From: Turicibacter sp.
GTDB taxonomy: Bacteria; Bacillota_I; Bacilli_A; MOL361; Turicibacteraceae
NCBI GenBank assembly: GCA_009787345.1
Contig: WRGF01000214.1
Location: 1 to 47,040, forward strand
Direction: 5' to 3'
Length of the DNA stretch: 47,040 nucleotides
Numbering within the stretch: the first letter of the stretch is position 1; each line of letters begins with the position of its first letter. Made by a program: the position numbers and the translations under genes. Positions 8,029-17,886 of the stretch are shown piece by piece. The notes beneath the pieces are model-generated. The model saw only the letters and a list, made by a program, of their open reading frames with translations, made no database searches and had not been told where the DNA came from.

Positions 8029-8058
8029 TTGAAAATTGTGAATATCTTATATTGTAAT
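8029..8058 (+). promoter_or_regulatory. possible promoter of the CotD-like gene
   Basis: -35 TTGAAA (8029-8034), an 18-base spacer and -10 TGTAAT (8053-8058). Confidence 0.4.
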
Positions 8059-8091
8059 CTTAATTGTTACGAGGAAAGGATGTTGTGATTT

Positions 8092-8505
8092 ATGAACGGA
8101 TTTAATCGATGTGGTTGTGGTGGAAATAAAGGATTTACGCCTGCACCAGCTCCAGCTCCAGAGTGCACAGGAAATGGTTTCCAACCTGTTCCAGTTAGAC
8201 CCCTTGTAAAGCCTGCTTTCAAAAGTGGAGGACACACTGTAACCGGCCATCAAGCTGTGCCTTCTCAATGGGACAGTGTTGCTAAAGTACAAGAACAAGC
8301 TGTAGAATGTGTGCAAGAATACCACCACTACGCAAAAGTAGAACACGTAATTCCAGTTTACGTTAAAAACATTCATCACCAACATACTCAACACGACTAT
8401 GTTATTCAACAAGCTGGTGTTTCCGATGAAACACTTTGCTACGAATATGGTCTTGAGTGTGAAAAAGATGTTTGCGATCTAATCGCCCAATGCGGATGTA
8501 GATAA
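8092..8505 (+). CDS. CotD-family spore-coat-like protein
   Basis: 137 residues. The N-terminus has CGCGG and a Pro/Ala stretch. The middle (about 80-108) has VEHVIPVYVKNIHHQHTQHD, the His-rich pattern typical of Bacillus CotD (VxHVHPVHTxxVHHHHxxHxH). The C-terminus carries five cysteines, ending in CGCR. AGGAAAGG lies upstream with a long spacing. In Bacillus CotD is an inner spore-coat protein. No coat or sporulation-control genes stand next to it here and the rest of the window looks like a non-sporulating lactic-acid-type genome, so the role may be another surface or metal-binding one. Codon use is AT-richer than its neighbours. Confidence 0.75.
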   Translation: MNGFNRCGCGGNKGFTPAPAPAPECTGNGFQPVPVRPLVKPAFKSGGHTVTGHQAVPSQWDSVAKVQEQAVECVQEYHHYAKVEHVIPVYVKNIHHQHTQHDYVIQQAGVSDETLCYEYGLECEKDVCDLIAQCGCR

Positions 8506-8513
8506 TTGGAAAT

Positions 8514-8552
8514 TAAAAAAAGACCGGGATGTGTGACCCGGCCTTTTTTTTG
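8514..8552. terminator. bidirectional terminator between the CotD-like gene and pyk
   Basis: AGACCGGG and CCCGGCCT form an eight-pair stem, with one G-T pair when read on the minus strand, and T/A runs on both sides serve the two converging genes. Confidence 0.8.
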
Positions 8553-8565
8553 TGAAAACCCAGAA

Positions 8566-9990
8566 TTACTTGATTTCGTGGATTTTCATTAAGTTTGTGT
8601 TGCCTTCACCAGCTGGAAGCCCAGCTGTAACTAATGCGATTTCACCAGATTGAAGCCCAGCAAATTTCTCAGCAACTTCAACAGCTTTGTCCAAGTTTGC
8701 ATCGCTTGACTCAACAACTACTGGCTGAACTCCCCAGTAAAGCGCTAAAGAAGTTGCAGTTTGTGGGTTAGGTGTCGCAGCGATAACTGGAGCAGATGGA
8801 CGGTATTTAGAGATTGAGCGGGCAGTTGCACCAGACTCAGTGTAAGCGATCACTGCTTGGGCACCAAGATCTTCAACTGAATCAGCAACAGAAAGTGCCA
8901 CAGCAGAAGATACGTTGCGTGTAGATGATGCCATTGCACGGGCAATGATTTCTTCATGGTCTAAAGCAGACTCGACGCGCTTAGCGATGCGTGCCATCGT
9001 TGTAACAGCTTCAACTGGGTATTTCCCGGCAGCAGACTCTCCAGAAAGCATGATTGCATCTGTTCCGTCAAGTACAGCGTTGGCAACGTCAGAAACTTCC
9101 GCGCGCGTTGGGCGAGGGTTGACTTGCATTGACTCAAGCATTTGAGTTGCAGTAACAACGATTTTACCAGCAGCGTTACATTTAGCGATGATTTCTTTTT
9201 GGATCAATGGAACGTCCTCAGCAGGTACTTCTACCCCTAAATCCCCACGTGCAACCATGATACCATCAGAAGCTTCGATGATTTCATCTAAGTTGTCAAC
9301 GCCTTCTTGGTTTTCAATTTTAGAGATGATTTGAGTATGTGTGTTCCCCTGTGCAGCAAAAATTTCACGGATTGCCTGAACATCGTCAGCACGGCGAACG
9401 AACGATGCTGCAACAAAGTCAACTTTCATTTCACATCCGAAGATGATGTCTGCGCGGTCTTTTTCAGAGATAAAGTCCATGGAAAGGTTTGCGTTTGGAA
9501 CGTTTACCCCACGGCGGTCTTTAACGTAAGCATCGTTTTTAACCGTACAAGTGATTTCCCCAGCTGTTTTGTCGATAGCTGTGATCAACAATTCAACATT
9601 TCCGTCATCAACTAAAATCGTTCCCCCAACTTGAACGTCATTGATTAATCCTGGGAAGTTGATGGAGAACTTCTCAGTCGTACCTATCACTTCAGTCATT
9701 GAAACGACAACTGTTTGTCCAGAAACAAGATCTACACCGCCATTTTCAAATAAGTGTGTACGGATTTCAGGTCCTTTTGTATCTAAAAGAATAGCTACAT
9801 GCGTCCCTTTCTCTTTGTTGATTTCACGGATTGTATCCATACGCGCTTGCTGCTCTGCATGGTCACCGTGTGAGAAGTTACAACGGATACAGTTCATCCC
9901 CGCATCTACCAATTTGGACAACACTCCTTTGGACTCAGATTTGGGCCCGATGGTACAGATCATTTTTGTGTTCTTGAATGTGTTTTTCAT
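8566..9990 (-). CDS. pyk: pyruvate kinase
   Basis: 474 residues. It makes pyruvate and ATP from PEP, the last step of glycolysis. The start has AAAGGAG upstream. The N-terminal barrel shows TIGP, CNFSHG, LDTKGPEIRT, the catalytic and metal region ISKIENQEGV with MVARGDLGVE, and VTATQMLESM with PRPTRAEVSDVANAVLDG. The regulatory C-terminal domain ends at ITTAGLPAGEG-like sequence. It lacks the extra PEP-utiliser-like domain present at the C-terminus of the 585-residue Bacillus enzyme. It follows pfkA by 62 bases and is very probably co-transcribed with it. Confidence 0.98.
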   Translation of the reverse strand: MKNTFKNTKMICTIGPKSESKGVLSKLVDAGMNCIRCNFSHGDHAEQQARMDTIREINKEKGTHVAILLDTKGPEIRTHLFENGGVDLVSGQTVVVSMTEVIGTTEKFSINFPGLINDVQVGGTILVDDGNVELLITAIDKTAGEITCTVKNDAYVKDRRGVNVPNANLSMDFISEKDRADIIFGCEMKVDFVAASFVRRADDVQAIREIFAAQGNTHTQIISKIENQEGVDNLDEIIEASDGIMVARGDLGVEVPAEDVPLIQKEIIAKCNAAGKIVVTATQMLESMQVNPRPTRAEVSDVANAVLDGTDAIMLSGESAAGKYPVEAVTTMARIAKRVESALDHEEIIARAMASSTRNVSSAVALSVADSVEDLGAQAVIAYTESGATARSISKYRPSAPVIAATPNPQTATSLALYWGVQPVVVESSDANLDKAVEVAEKFAGLQSGEIALVTAGLPAGEGNTNLMKIHEIK

Positions 9991-10052
9991 TTAACTGACA
10001 CTCCTTTGGAATTTATCTCTATTTCAATCCTTATTTCACGAAAAAATAAGTG

Positions 10053-11012
10053 TTAAGATAGCTTTCTAGCTAAGTCGTACATATCCTCATCGAATTTACG
10101 CGGAAAATCCAATGCCTCTAAAATATCAAAATGCTGTAAATTATTACCGACTATCCCGACGCAGCGGCCTCCTTTGCCTGCTAAAAGCAGTTCAACAGCG
10201 TATGCGCCCATGCGTCCAGCAAGGACACGATCAGCCGCTGTTGGCGTTCCCCCTCGCTGTGTATGCCCGAGGACCGTAGCCCTGGTTTCGACACCGGTGC
10301 GCTTTTCAATTTCTTTGGCCAAATCATTGGCGTCGGTCATCAATTCCGCAAGGGTGACGATGAAGTGTTTCTTATGCCGTTTTTTACCGTCCTCGATTTG
10401 GTTGACGATTTCATCCATGTCGATCCCCTTTTCAGGGATAATCAATTCCTCTGAGCCGCTGGCAATAGCGCTCCACATCGTTAAATCGCCACAATGGCGG
10501 CCCATGATTTCCACAACGGAGCAACGGGCATGGGATGCAGAAGTATCGCGCAGGCGGTCGATGGAATCAATGACAGTATTTAAGGCTGTATCGAATCCGA
10601 TGGTAAAATCAGTGCTGACGATATCGTTGTCAATCGTACCTGGAAGGGCGATGCAGTTGATCCCCATTTCAGTAAGTTTTTTCGCGCCCATATAGGAACC
10701 GTCCCCGCCAATGACAACAACTGCTTCGATACCATTTCTTTTTAGTTGCTCCACGCCTAGCTGCCGGACTTCAATGTTCTTGAATTCCGGCAACCTTGCC
10801 GATCCCAAAAAAGTGCCTCCGCGATTTAAGATCCCACCTACATCGCTGTTTGACAACGGACGGATGTCGCCTTTTACAAGGCCCGCATAACCATTATAAA
10901 TACCGAAAACTTCCAGGTCATTGGCGATACCAGCACGAACGACGGCACGGATAGCCGCATTCATTCCCGGTGCATCCCCTCCGCTCGTTAAAACACCAAT
11001 TCTTTTAACCAT
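10053..11012 (-). CDS. pfkA: ATP-dependent 6-phosphofructokinase
   Basis: 319 residues, exactly the usual bacterial PfkA length. It phosphorylates fructose 6-phosphate, the committed step of glycolysis. Motifs include [11 protein letters not shown] near the N-terminus (ATP), GGDGSYMGA (Gly-Gly-Asp, phosphate), PGTIDNDI with the catalytic Asp region, [10 protein letters not shown] and [22 protein letters not shown] precedes the ATG. It is the first gene of a pfkA-pyk operon with a promoter at 11070-11078. In B. subtilis accDA precede this pair; here dnaE does. Confidence 0.98.
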   Translation of the reverse strand: MVKRIGVLTSGGDAPGMNAAIRAVVRAGIANDLEVFGIYNGYAGLVKGDIRPLSNSDVGGILNRGGTFLGSARLPEFKNIEVRQLGVEQLKRNGIEAVVVIGGDGSYMGAKKLTEMGINCIALPGTIDNDIVSTDFTIGFDTALNTVIDSIDRLRDTSASHARCSVVEIMGRHCGDLTMWSAIASGSEELIIPEKGIDMDEIVNQIEDGKKRHKKHFIVTLAELMTDANDLAKEIEKRTGVETRATVLGHTQRGGTPTAADRVLAGRMGAYAVELLLAGKGGRCVGIVGNNLQHFDILEALDFPRKFDEDMYDLARKLS

Positions 11013-11069
11013 CGTGTTTCACCTCTTACTTGTTTTAAATTCTCATTTGTTTAAATTCATACCTCTAAC

Positions 11070-11078
11070 ATTATAACA
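11070..11078 (-). promoter_or_regulatory. extended -10 promoter of pfkA-pyk
   Basis: Minus-strand TGT then TATAAT, an extended -10 with no clear -35, about 58 bases before pfkA. Confidence 0.6.
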
Positions 11079-11118
11079 GTAAATTAGACATTTATAAATA
11101 TTTTCTGGTCCCTTTCTT

Positions 11119-14040
11119 TTATGAAATCGCTATTATTTTTTGCAGGGCCAGATTTTTTTCATTTTTCCGGGTAGAAAGCATCCCTTCGATGGTGAGCACG
11201 CGCCCCACATAAGAACAGAACTGGGGCTGGTATACGCTTGAAAAAAGGGTCACCGATAAAACTGCCTGCTCGTCGCTGATGTCCATAAACGCCATGAGAT
11301 TTCCTTTTTTGTCCCGGATTTGCCTGATTTTTTCAACAAAGCCTACGCAAATAACCCGTTGGTCCCTTAGTGACTGGACGCTTCCCGGAGTATGCCACCC
11401 TTTTTCATGGATCTGGCTTTGCAAAACAGCTACGGGATGGGTGCTCAGGTAAAATCCCAAAAGTTCCTTTTCCCGCTGCATTTTTTCTTGGGCAGGCATA
11501 TCCTGTGGCGATGTCTTGATTTGAAACTCCATTGCAAATAATCCCCCATCAAACTTGGAAAAGTCAAGGATAGGGAGCAAATTGTCATGGAGGGTCTGCT
11601 GATGGTGTCCAAAATCGGAGAGTGCCCCGGCATCGATTAGGTTTTCATAAGCACGTTGGTTCATAAACTTGCGCGTCCTGGAAACAAAATCGTAAAAATT
11701 TTCAAAAAGTCCTGCTTTTCGGGCTTCAATCAGTTGGTTGACCAGGTTAAGGCCGATGTGCTTGATAGGAAGCAGCGAAAAACGGATGCCCCCCTGCTCG
11801 ACCCTATAATCCACCCCGCTAAAGTTGATGGATGGCGGCAAGACCTCAAGCCCTAGCTGGCGGGCTTCTTTAACGTAGGAAGCCGTTGCCCGCTCGCTGC
11901 CAGTGGCGTTCGTAAGGGAGACTGCCATAAAGTAGGCGGGATATTTTTGCTTTAAGTACGCCATCTGGTAAGCGATGACACTGTAGGCGACGGCGTGGCT
12001 TCGGTTGAACCCGTAGTTGGCAAACTTTAAGATCAGGCCATAAAGTTCTTGGGCTTTTTGCCTGTCGTAACCCCGTCTTAGGGCTCCTGCAACAAACCGT
12101 TCCTCTTCGAGCTTCAAGATGGACTCGTCCTTCTTGGAAACGGCGCGCCTCAGCACATCGGCTTCCCCAAGGGAGTACCCGGCAACAATGGCTGCCAACT
12201 GCATGATCTGTTCCTGATAGACGAGGATGCCATACGTCTTGCTTAAGACGGCTTCAAGGCTTGGATGATAGCTGGCGACCGGTTTTTGCCCATTTTTCCG
12301 CGCGGCAAATAAGGGGATGTTTTCCATGGGCCCCGGCCGAAACAGGGCGTTGCAAGCCACGATGTGCTCAAACTCCGTAGGGCGGACCGCTTTTAAAACC
12401 TGGCGCATCCCCTCTGATTCCAACTGGAAAATCCCTGTAGTGAGGCCCTGTGAGATCATCTCATAAGTGGCGTTGTCATCAAAGGGAATGTGGGTCAGCA
12501 TAAAATCCGGATCATCGTTTTGCCTGATCATTGCCACAATTTGCTCCAGCATGGTAAGGTTCTTAAGCCCTAAAAAGTCCATTTTAAGCAGCCCGATGCC
12601 CTCCAAATCCTCCGCCTCGTATTGGGAAAGGCTGATGCCATTGGGGCCTTCCATTATTGCTGTATAATCCGTCAAGTCGCGGTCGCTGATGATGACCCCC
12701 GCCGCATGGATGGATGTATGCCTCGGAAACCCTTCAATTTTAATAGCTTCTTTGTAGATGGCCTCAAGCTTAGGGTAACCTTGGAAAAATTCCCGCAGCG
12801 CCGCATTTTGCTCATAGATGCTTTTTAAGGTGCTGCCTGAATAAATAAAGGCAGCGACTTCATTGATGAGCTTTAATTCGATGTCATGGATGCGGGCAAG
12901 GTCGCGCCAAGCCGAACGGGAACCAAAGGTCCCGAATGTCAAGATCTGGACGACGCAGCGGGCACCATATTTTTCAGACACGTATTGGATGACCTCATCC
13001 CGGCGATTGTCTTGGAAGTCGATGTCGATGTCGGGCATGCTGACCCGTTCAGGATTTAAGAACCGTTCAAAAAACAGCCCGTATTTTATCGGGTCGACAT
13101 TGGTGATGCCGAGGACAAAGGCGACTAGTGAACCCGCAGCTGAGCCCCTTCCCGGCCCGACGGCAATCTGGTTTTGGCGGGCAAATTTGATGAAGTCCCA
13201 ACAGATGAGAAAATAATCGGAGAAGCCCATCTGGCTTAAGAGCCCAAGCTCATATTCAAGGCGGGAAATATGGGTATCCCCCATTTGGGAGCCGAACCGC
13301 TTCTTTAATCCACGGTAACAAAGTGCCTTCAAATAAGTTTCAGAATCATCGCCGCCTGGAACGGGGAATTTTGGCAAGAGGAGCTCACCTAATGGGATAT
13401 CCAGATGGCACTCTTCCACAAGACGGCTAATATTATCCAGAGCTTCAGGAAATTCTTTATAAAGTGAAGCCATCTCCCTTGGGCTCAAATAAGAGTAGCC
13501 GCTTGCCGATGTTTCTGTGTTGCCCAGCAATTCATTGTTTTTGATAGCCGTCAGGATCCGGAGTGTTTCGGCATCTTCTTTATATAAAGTACGGACGTCG
13601 TGAAGGGCAACCAGGGGGATATTTTCTTTTTGGGAAAGAACCGCCACCTGTCTGGCTTTTTCCAAAGTACCCGGCCCATCTAAGCAGATGCCCAAATAAA
13701 AATGATCAAAGGGATGCGGGGTGGGGGCAATGACGACCAAGTCCGCCTGATAGTGTTGGATTGATTCAATGGTTGCCTCCTGGGAAGCTATTTTAAGGAG
13801 CCCGCGGTAGCCTGCCAGATTTTTAGCGATAAGGGTCAGGTCCCCCGTGCTATAACCGATGATGGGTTTGATTCCCGCTTTTTTGCAAGCTTTATAAAAC
13901 TTGATGGCACTATGCATCCCGCCTTCCTCAATAAGGGAAAGGGTATCTAGGTTTCGGTCCAATGCATATTGGATATAGTCTTTAATCGTAATGGTAGAAG
14001 AAAGGATGGAATAGACAGAGCGGACTCTTAGGTGCAGCAT
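11119..14040 (-). CDS. dnaE: DNA polymerase III alpha subunit, DnaE type
   Basis: 973 residues, about 140 shorter than B. subtilis or E. coli DnaE but with all core domains. In Bacillota DnaE extends RNA primers during lagging-strand synthesis, beside PolC. The N-terminal PHP domain (1-~200) has lost its metal motifs: the family's HLHVHS reads HLRVRS at residues 3-8, and the TDHG block reads IEEGG. The polymerase active site is intact, with PDIDIDF at 336-342 (Asp337, Asp339) and GPGRGSAAGSL just before it. The C-terminus has a helix-hairpin-helix region and an OB fold (VICVGFVEKIRQ onward) and ends soon after it. AAGGAG precedes the ATG. nrnA ends 13 bases upstream, so the two form an operon. 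Confidence 0.95.
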   Translation of the reverse strand: MLHLRVRSVYSILSSTITIKDYIQYALDRNLDTLSLIEEGGMHSAIKFYKACKKAGIKPIIGYSTGDLTLIAKNLAGYRGLLKIASQEATIESIQHYQADLVVIAPTPHPFDHFYLGICLDGPGTLEKARQVAVLSQKENIPLVALHDVRTLYKEDAETLRILTAIKNNELLGNTETSASGYSYLSPREMASLYKEFPEALDNISRLVEECHLDIPLGELLLPKFPVPGGDDSETYLKALCYRGLKKRFGSQMGDTHISRLEYELGLLSQMGFSDYFLICWDFIKFARQNQIAVGPGRGSAAGSLVAFVLGITNVDPIKYGLFFERFLNPERVSMPDIDIDFQDNRRDEVIQYVSEKYGARCVVQILTFGTFGSRSAWRDLARIHDIELKLINEVAAFIYSGSTLKSIYEQNAALREFFQGYPKLEAIYKEAIKIEGFPRHTSIHAAGVIISDRDLTDYTAIMEGPNGISLSQYEAEDLEGIGLLKMDFLGLKNLTMLEQIVAMIRQNDDPDFMLTHIPFDDNATYEMISQGLTTGIFQLESEGMRQVLKAVRPTEFEHIVACNALFRPGPMENIPLFAARKNGQKPVASYHPSLEAVLSKTYGILVYQEQIMQLAAIVAGYSLGEADVLRRAVSKKDESILKLEEERFVAGALRRGYDRQKAQELYGLILKFANYGFNRSHAVAYSVIAYQMAYLKQKYPAYFMAVSLTNATGSERATASYVKEARQLGLEVLPPSINFSGVDYRVEQGGIRFSLLPIKHIGLNLVNQLIEARKAGLFENFYDFVSRTRKFMNQRAYENLIDAGALSDFGHHQQTLHDNLLPILDFSKFDGGLFAMEFQIKTSPQDMPAQEKMQREKELLGFYLSTHPVAVLQSQIHEKGWHTPGSVQSLRDQRVICVGFVEKIRQIRDKKGNLMAFMDISDEQAVLSVTLFSSVYQPQFCSYVGRVLTIEGMLSTRKNEKNLALQKIIAIS

Positions 14041-14053
14041 TGGAAAGTTCTCC

Positions 14054-14983
14054 TTAAGCCTCGGCCAGGGCAGCTATGACCCGGTCACAGTCTTCCCAGG
14101 CGGCTAACATGGCACCGCTTGCCTTAGGATGCCCCCCACCGTCAAACTGGGCCGCAATGTGATTGATTTTCGGCCCACGGGAGCGGATGTTGGCACGGAT
14201 TTGCCCGTCTTCGTTTTCAAAGAAAAAGACCCAGATGTCATAACCTTCAATATTGGCAAGGGAGCCGACGAGGGCTGCACGGGTACCCGTGGTCAATTTA
14301 AAACTTTTTTGGATGGCTTGGTCCATTTTAACGTAAATGATGCTGCCAGAAGACTGGAAGTTCGATAAAACATACCCCTCGGCCTGGACGACATTCATAC
14401 GGCGCTTGTATAGGTTGGCGTGCACAAAATCCCTGTCGATATCCATCTCGTAAAGGTCTTGGACAACCTTTAAGGTATTGACCGTGGTGCTGTCGTATAA
14501 GAACCTGCCAGAATCTGCAATGATCCCAGCATAAAGGGAAAGGGCTGCCTCTTTTGGGAGCATTAGCTGGTGTTTTTCCTTCAGGTGCCTGAACATATGC
14601 ATGATAATTTCGCTGGCTGCCGCACTAGATGTGTCCACATGATTTATATCTGCGTAAGCATCCACATCAGGATGGTGGTCGATTTTAATGAGGGTATGGC
14701 CATTTTTCCACCTGGAATCATCAATGCGCTGACTATTGGCAGTATCGGTTACGATAACCAAAGCCCCTTCATATTCATCGTTGTAAACTTCATCCATGGT
14801 TCCAATCCAGCTTAGGGAAGGCTCGGAATATCCAACGCATTTCACCCATTTTTCAGGGTAGTTTTCTTTAATGATCCTAGCAAGCCCAAGTTGGGAACCC
14901 ATGGCATCTGGATCCGGGCTGATATGCCTGTGGATGATAATTTTGTCAAACTGCTTGATGGTTTCCCATATTCTATCGTACAT
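14054..14983 (-). CDS. nrnA: DHH/DHHA1 phosphoesterase, NrnA (nanoRNase and pAp phosphatase)
   Basis: 309 residues. B. subtilis NrnA (YtqI) degrades short oligoribonucleotides and dephosphorylates 3'-phosphoadenosine 5'-phosphate. The metal motifs are intact: HRHISPDPDAMGSQ near residue 20, VTDTANSQR, the signature KIDHHPD, and the C-terminal DHHA1 glycine block FDGGGHPKASGA. GAGGTGG precedes the ATG. It lies directly upstream of dnaE and downstream of the ackA terminator. I see no convincing promoter of its own, so it may depend partly on read-through from ackA. Confidence 0.93.
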   Translation of the reverse strand: MYDRIWETIKQFDKIIIHRHISPDPDAMGSQLGLARIIKENYPEKWVKCVGYSEPSLSWIGTMDEVYNDEYEGALVIVTDTANSQRIDDSRWKNGHTLIKIDHHPDVDAYADINHVDTSSAAASEIIMHMFRHLKEKHQLMLPKEAALSLYAGIIADSGRFLYDSTTVNTLKVVQDLYEMDIDRDFVHANLYKRRMNVVQAEGYVLSNFQSSGSIIYVKMDQAIQKSFKLTTGTRAALVGSLANIEGYDIWVFFFENEDGQIRANIRSRGPKINHIAAQFDGGGHPKASGAMLAAWEDCDRVIAALAEA

Positions 14984-14999
14984 TTTTCCACCTCATGTT

Positions 15000-15025
15000 A
15001 AAAAGCAGGACTTGCGCCCTGCCTT
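15000..15025 (-). terminator. terminator of ackA
   Basis: On the minus strand GCAGG, an eight-base loop and CCTGC are followed by five Ts. It sits between ackA and nrnA and may be partial. Confidence 0.7.
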
Positions 15026-15049
15026 TATTATGTCACTTTTTACCAATTT

Positions 15050-16237
15050 TTATTTTACGAAAGCGTATGTATCTTTTGCAATCATTAATTCTTCGTTGGT
15101 CGGGATAACGAATACCTTAACTTTTGATTCCGGTGTTGAGATCAATAGCTCTTCCCCGCGTTTTTGGTTCGCTTCTTGGTTAATGTCAATCCCTAATATT
15201 TTTAGGCGGCCCATAACAGCTTCACGGACCGGTGCGGAGTTCTCCCCGATACCAGCAGTAAAGACGATGGCATCAGCCCCCTCAAGGGAGATGTAGTAAG
15301 AACCGATGTAGTCCGCAATGCGTTTTGTGAATAAATTGAATGCCGTTTTTGCTTGCTCGTTCCCGGAATCTTTTGCATTGATGATGTCACGCATATCGGA
15401 AGACAAACCGGATACGCCTGTTAAGCCAGATTCTTTGTTAAAGATATTGACTGCCGCAGCGACATCAATCCCTTCTTTTTCCATGATGAATGGGATAACA
15501 GCCGGGTCAACATCCCCTGAACGGGTTCCCATCATGATACCTGCAAGCGGTGTGAAGCCCATGGTCGTGTCAATCGAACGCCCGCCTTTAACCGCAGCCA
15601 ATGAGCCACCATTTCCGATATGGACGGTGATGATTTTAGTATCTTCCGCCGGTTTGCCAAGCATATCAATGGCACGTTCTGCCACGTATTGATGGGAAGT
15701 CCCGTGGAAGCCATATTTACGGACACCGAATTTTTCATAGAGGTCATAACGAAGCGGGTAAAGGTAAGCGTCTTTTTCCATCGTTTGGTGGAATGCCGTA
15801 TCGAAGACAGCAACGGCTACCGCGTTAGGAAGTTTTTCCTGGAATGCTTTGATCCCCGTAATGTTTGCCGGGTTGTGAAGTGGCGCAAGTTCGGATAATA
15901 CTTCAAGTTCTTTAAGGACTTCATCGGTTACGACGACGGATTTAGAGAATTTTTCCCCACCATGAACCACGCGGTGCCCAACCCCGGCGATTTCTTCGTA
16001 GCTGGCAACAATCTTAAGGTCCAATAAGGCTTCCAATAGCAACTGGACGGCAACGGAATGGTTTAGAATTGGTTGGATTGTCTCCGTTTTTTTGCCATTG
16101 AATGAAATATTGAAAATCGCGTCCTCGAAACCAATGCGCTCAACAAGCCCGATGGTAATTACTTCTTGGCTAGGCATTTCTAAAAGTTGGTATTTCAGTG
16201 AAGAACTCCCGGCATTTACCGCTAAGATTTTAGTCAT
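15050..16237 (-). CDS. ackA: acetate kinase
   Basis: 395 residues, the usual length. It makes ATP from acetyl phosphate and ADP, the energy-yielding end of mixed-acid fermentation. Family signatures are complete: [12 protein letters not shown] at the N-terminus, [44 protein letters not shown], and near the C-terminus [14 protein letters not shown] and [17 protein letters not shown] precedes the ATG. The methyltransferase-like gene ends 26 bases upstream, the same neighbour as in B. subtilis (ytxK). Confidence 0.98.
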   Translation of the reverse strand: MTKILAVNAGSSSLKYQLLEMPSQEVITIGLVERIGFEDAIFNISFNGKKTETIQPILNHSVAVQLLLEALLDLKIVASYEEIAGVGHRVVHGGEKFSKSVVVTDEVLKELEVLSELAPLHNPANITGIKAFQEKLPNAVAVAVFDTAFHQTMEKDAYLYPLRYDLYEKFGVRKYGFHGTSHQYVAERAIDMLGKPAEDTKIITVHIGNGGSLAAVKGGRSIDTTMGFTPLAGIMMGTRSGDVDPAVIPFIMEKEGIDVAAAVNIFNKESGLTGVSGLSSDMRDIINAKDSGNEQAKTAFNLFTKRIADYIGSYYISLEGADAIVFTAGIGENSAPVREAVMGRLKILGIDINQEANQKRGEELLISTPESKVKVFVIPTNEELMIAKDTYAFVK

Positions 16238-16263
16238 GATTTAATTCCTCCATTTATGATTCG

Positions 16264-17253
16264 TTAGTTTTTATAAGCCTGGATCCAGCTCTCAATACGA
16301 CTGAGCATTTGCGGAAACTTTTGCTGGTCGCTGAAATTAGGCAACTGGGCAATTAGGATTTCAGGCACAGGCAAGGCATCTGGACCCTTTTTTTGGATGA
16401 TGAATATGCTTTTTCCTTCTTCCTTTGTTTGGAAAAGGTTTTCGGGAAGCTGAAGGAGTGCCTGGACATGGGCCCCTTGGGTCAGCAATTGATGGAACTC
16501 CTTGCTAAAGTCCTGGTTGAACAGGTCATTAGGGATAATGTAAAACCCATACCCGCCGGATTTTAGGTATTTAAGGTGGTTTTCAAGGAGAAGGTATGGC
16601 AAATAGCGGACGCCTTTTCCTGATAGCTCAAGTTCTGTCCCAATCAAATCCTCTTCTTCAACCTGTCCCACAGGCAAGTCGCAGAGGATGGCGTCGAGGG
16701 GATCGATGAATAGGGATTTTAGGGAGCTTTGTTGGTAAAATTTCACCCCGTGCTCTTGCATATCAGAAAGGATGTAAGCTATCTGAAGCAGGTCCTGGTC
16801 TGGTTCAACCCCATAAATGGCAACGGGCTGCTGCCCAACCTGGTTGAGGACGGCGGTCAGGAAGTTCCCCGTCCCGACAGTCAGGTCTGCTAACCGGCTA
16901 TTATTTAGGTCAGGCATGAATTTAGCTAAGAGATAGCCTACCATCATCGCAATAGAATCAGGCGTCATGGCTGCGTTTGCGACCCGGTCTGACTTGAAAC
17001 CTTTAAGGATGGCCAACTGAAGGGCCTTGCGGACTTCTTCTTGGGCAAATTCCAATTCTTCCAGTGCATCGTAATGCTTGCCTAGGACTTCCTTGGTGGT
17101 AGCATCCACATTTTGGCGGATTTCTTGGAAGATGATGTTTTGGCAAGACTCTACCATGGCATGCAAGTATCCCGTCTGCAATTCGGCCGATAAGGCCATT
17201 GATGTTTCGTCTACAATGTCGAACAATTGCTCAATGACGTCTGGCCTAAGCAA
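16264..17253 (-). CDS. class I SAM-dependent methyltransferase-like protein, YtxK family
   Basis: About 329 residues. GAGGTGA ends five bases before a TTG at 17253 (protein starts LRPDVIEQLF), which I prefer to the TTG at 17272 that lies upstream of that site. The N-terminal helical region (to ~110) is followed by a Rossmann domain with LADLTVGTGNFLTAVL (SAM motif I) and ILCDLPVGQ where N6-adenine methylases have NPPY. The altered motif is normal for this YtxK family, found next to ackA across Bacilli, often downstream of competence genes. Whether it methylates anything is unknown. It forms an operon with ackA. Confidence 0.8.
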   Translation of the reverse strand: MLRPDVIEQLFDIVDETSMALSAELQTGYLHAMVESCQNIIFQEIRQNVDATTKEVLGKHYDALEELEFAQEEVRKALQLAILKGFKSDRVANAAMTPDSIAMMVGYLLAKFMPDLNNSRLADLTVGTGNFLTAVLNQVGQQPVAIYGVEPDQDLLQIAYILSDMQEHGVKFYQQSSLKSLFIDPLDAILCDLPVGQVEEEDLIGTELELSGKGVRYLPYLLLENHLKYLKSGGYGFYIIPNDLFNQDFSKEFHQLLTQGAHVQALLQLPENLFQTKEEGKSIFIIQKKGPDALPVPEILIAQLPNFSDQQKFPQMLSRIESWIQAYKN

Positions 17254-17362
17254 ATCAATCACCTCGTGGTACAATTTATAAGTTAAAAGATTATGATGTA
17301 AAAACCATGCACAACAATATTTTACACTAAGTGCCGTGGATTGTCATTAAAAAAACCGTCCT

Positions 17363-17410
17363 TACACCCAAAAATGATGAAGAAAAGTCGCTCCATCATT
17401 TTTGGGTGTA
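17363..17410. terminator. strong hairpin, terminator after ytfJ
   Basis: A 17-base perfect stem (TACACCCAAAAATGATG and its complement) with a 14-base loop. The minus strand carries a seven-T run about ten bases later. It ends the ytfI-ytfJ unit. Confidence 0.8.
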
Positions 17411-17473
17411 TTTTAATTAGGCTTGGAAGGGCAGCTTAACCATGAAAACCGGTCACAGCTCCTTGGCTTATTT

Positions 17474-17866
17474 TTAAATTTCCACGTCGTTTTTACGGTC
17501 TTTATCGAACTCGCCCAATATTTGGTGGATGGTTTTAGGCGCTTGTTCCAGTAATTTTTCATATAGATGGGATCGTTCTTCCAAGTGCTTGATTTCAACA
17601 CCCTTGTCGCTTACCACTAAAAAAGCAATGGGGGTGACGGTGAATCCCCCGCCGGTCCCGCCGCCAAATGGGGAATCATTGGTGTTCTTGCTGACCGCCT
17701 CAAATTCACTGCCGCCTGCTGCAAATCCGAACTTTACTTTTGAAACTGGGATGATGGTAGTATTGTCAACCTTGATGGGCTGACCCACAACCGTGTCGAC
17801 ATCTACCATGTGTTTCAGGTTTTCCATGGAAATTTTCATAAAGTTGTTGATGCTTTGCTCTGCCAT
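17474..17866 (-). CDS. ytfJ: GerW/YtfJ family protein
   Basis: 130 residues. The family signature is clear: an N-terminal helix, then TVVGQPIKVDNTTIIPVSKVKFGFAAGG, a Gly-rich loop (FGGGTGGGFTVTPIAFLVV) and a C-terminal helix. AAGGAGGA precedes the ATG. In B. subtilis YtfJ/GerW is a spore protein needed for SleB-type germination, but homologues occur in non-sporulating Bacilli with unknown function. It follows the DUF2953 gene by 20 bases, as ytfJ follows ytfI in Bacillus. Confidence 0.9.
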   Translation of the reverse strand: MAEQSINNFMKISMENLKHMVDVDTVVGQPIKVDNTTIIPVSKVKFGFAAGGSEFEAVSKNTNDSPFGGGTGGGFTVTPIAFLVVSDKGVEIKHLEERSHLYEKLLEQAPKTIHQILGEFDKDRKNDVEI

Positions 17867-17886
17867 ATAATGTCCTCCTTAATGCA

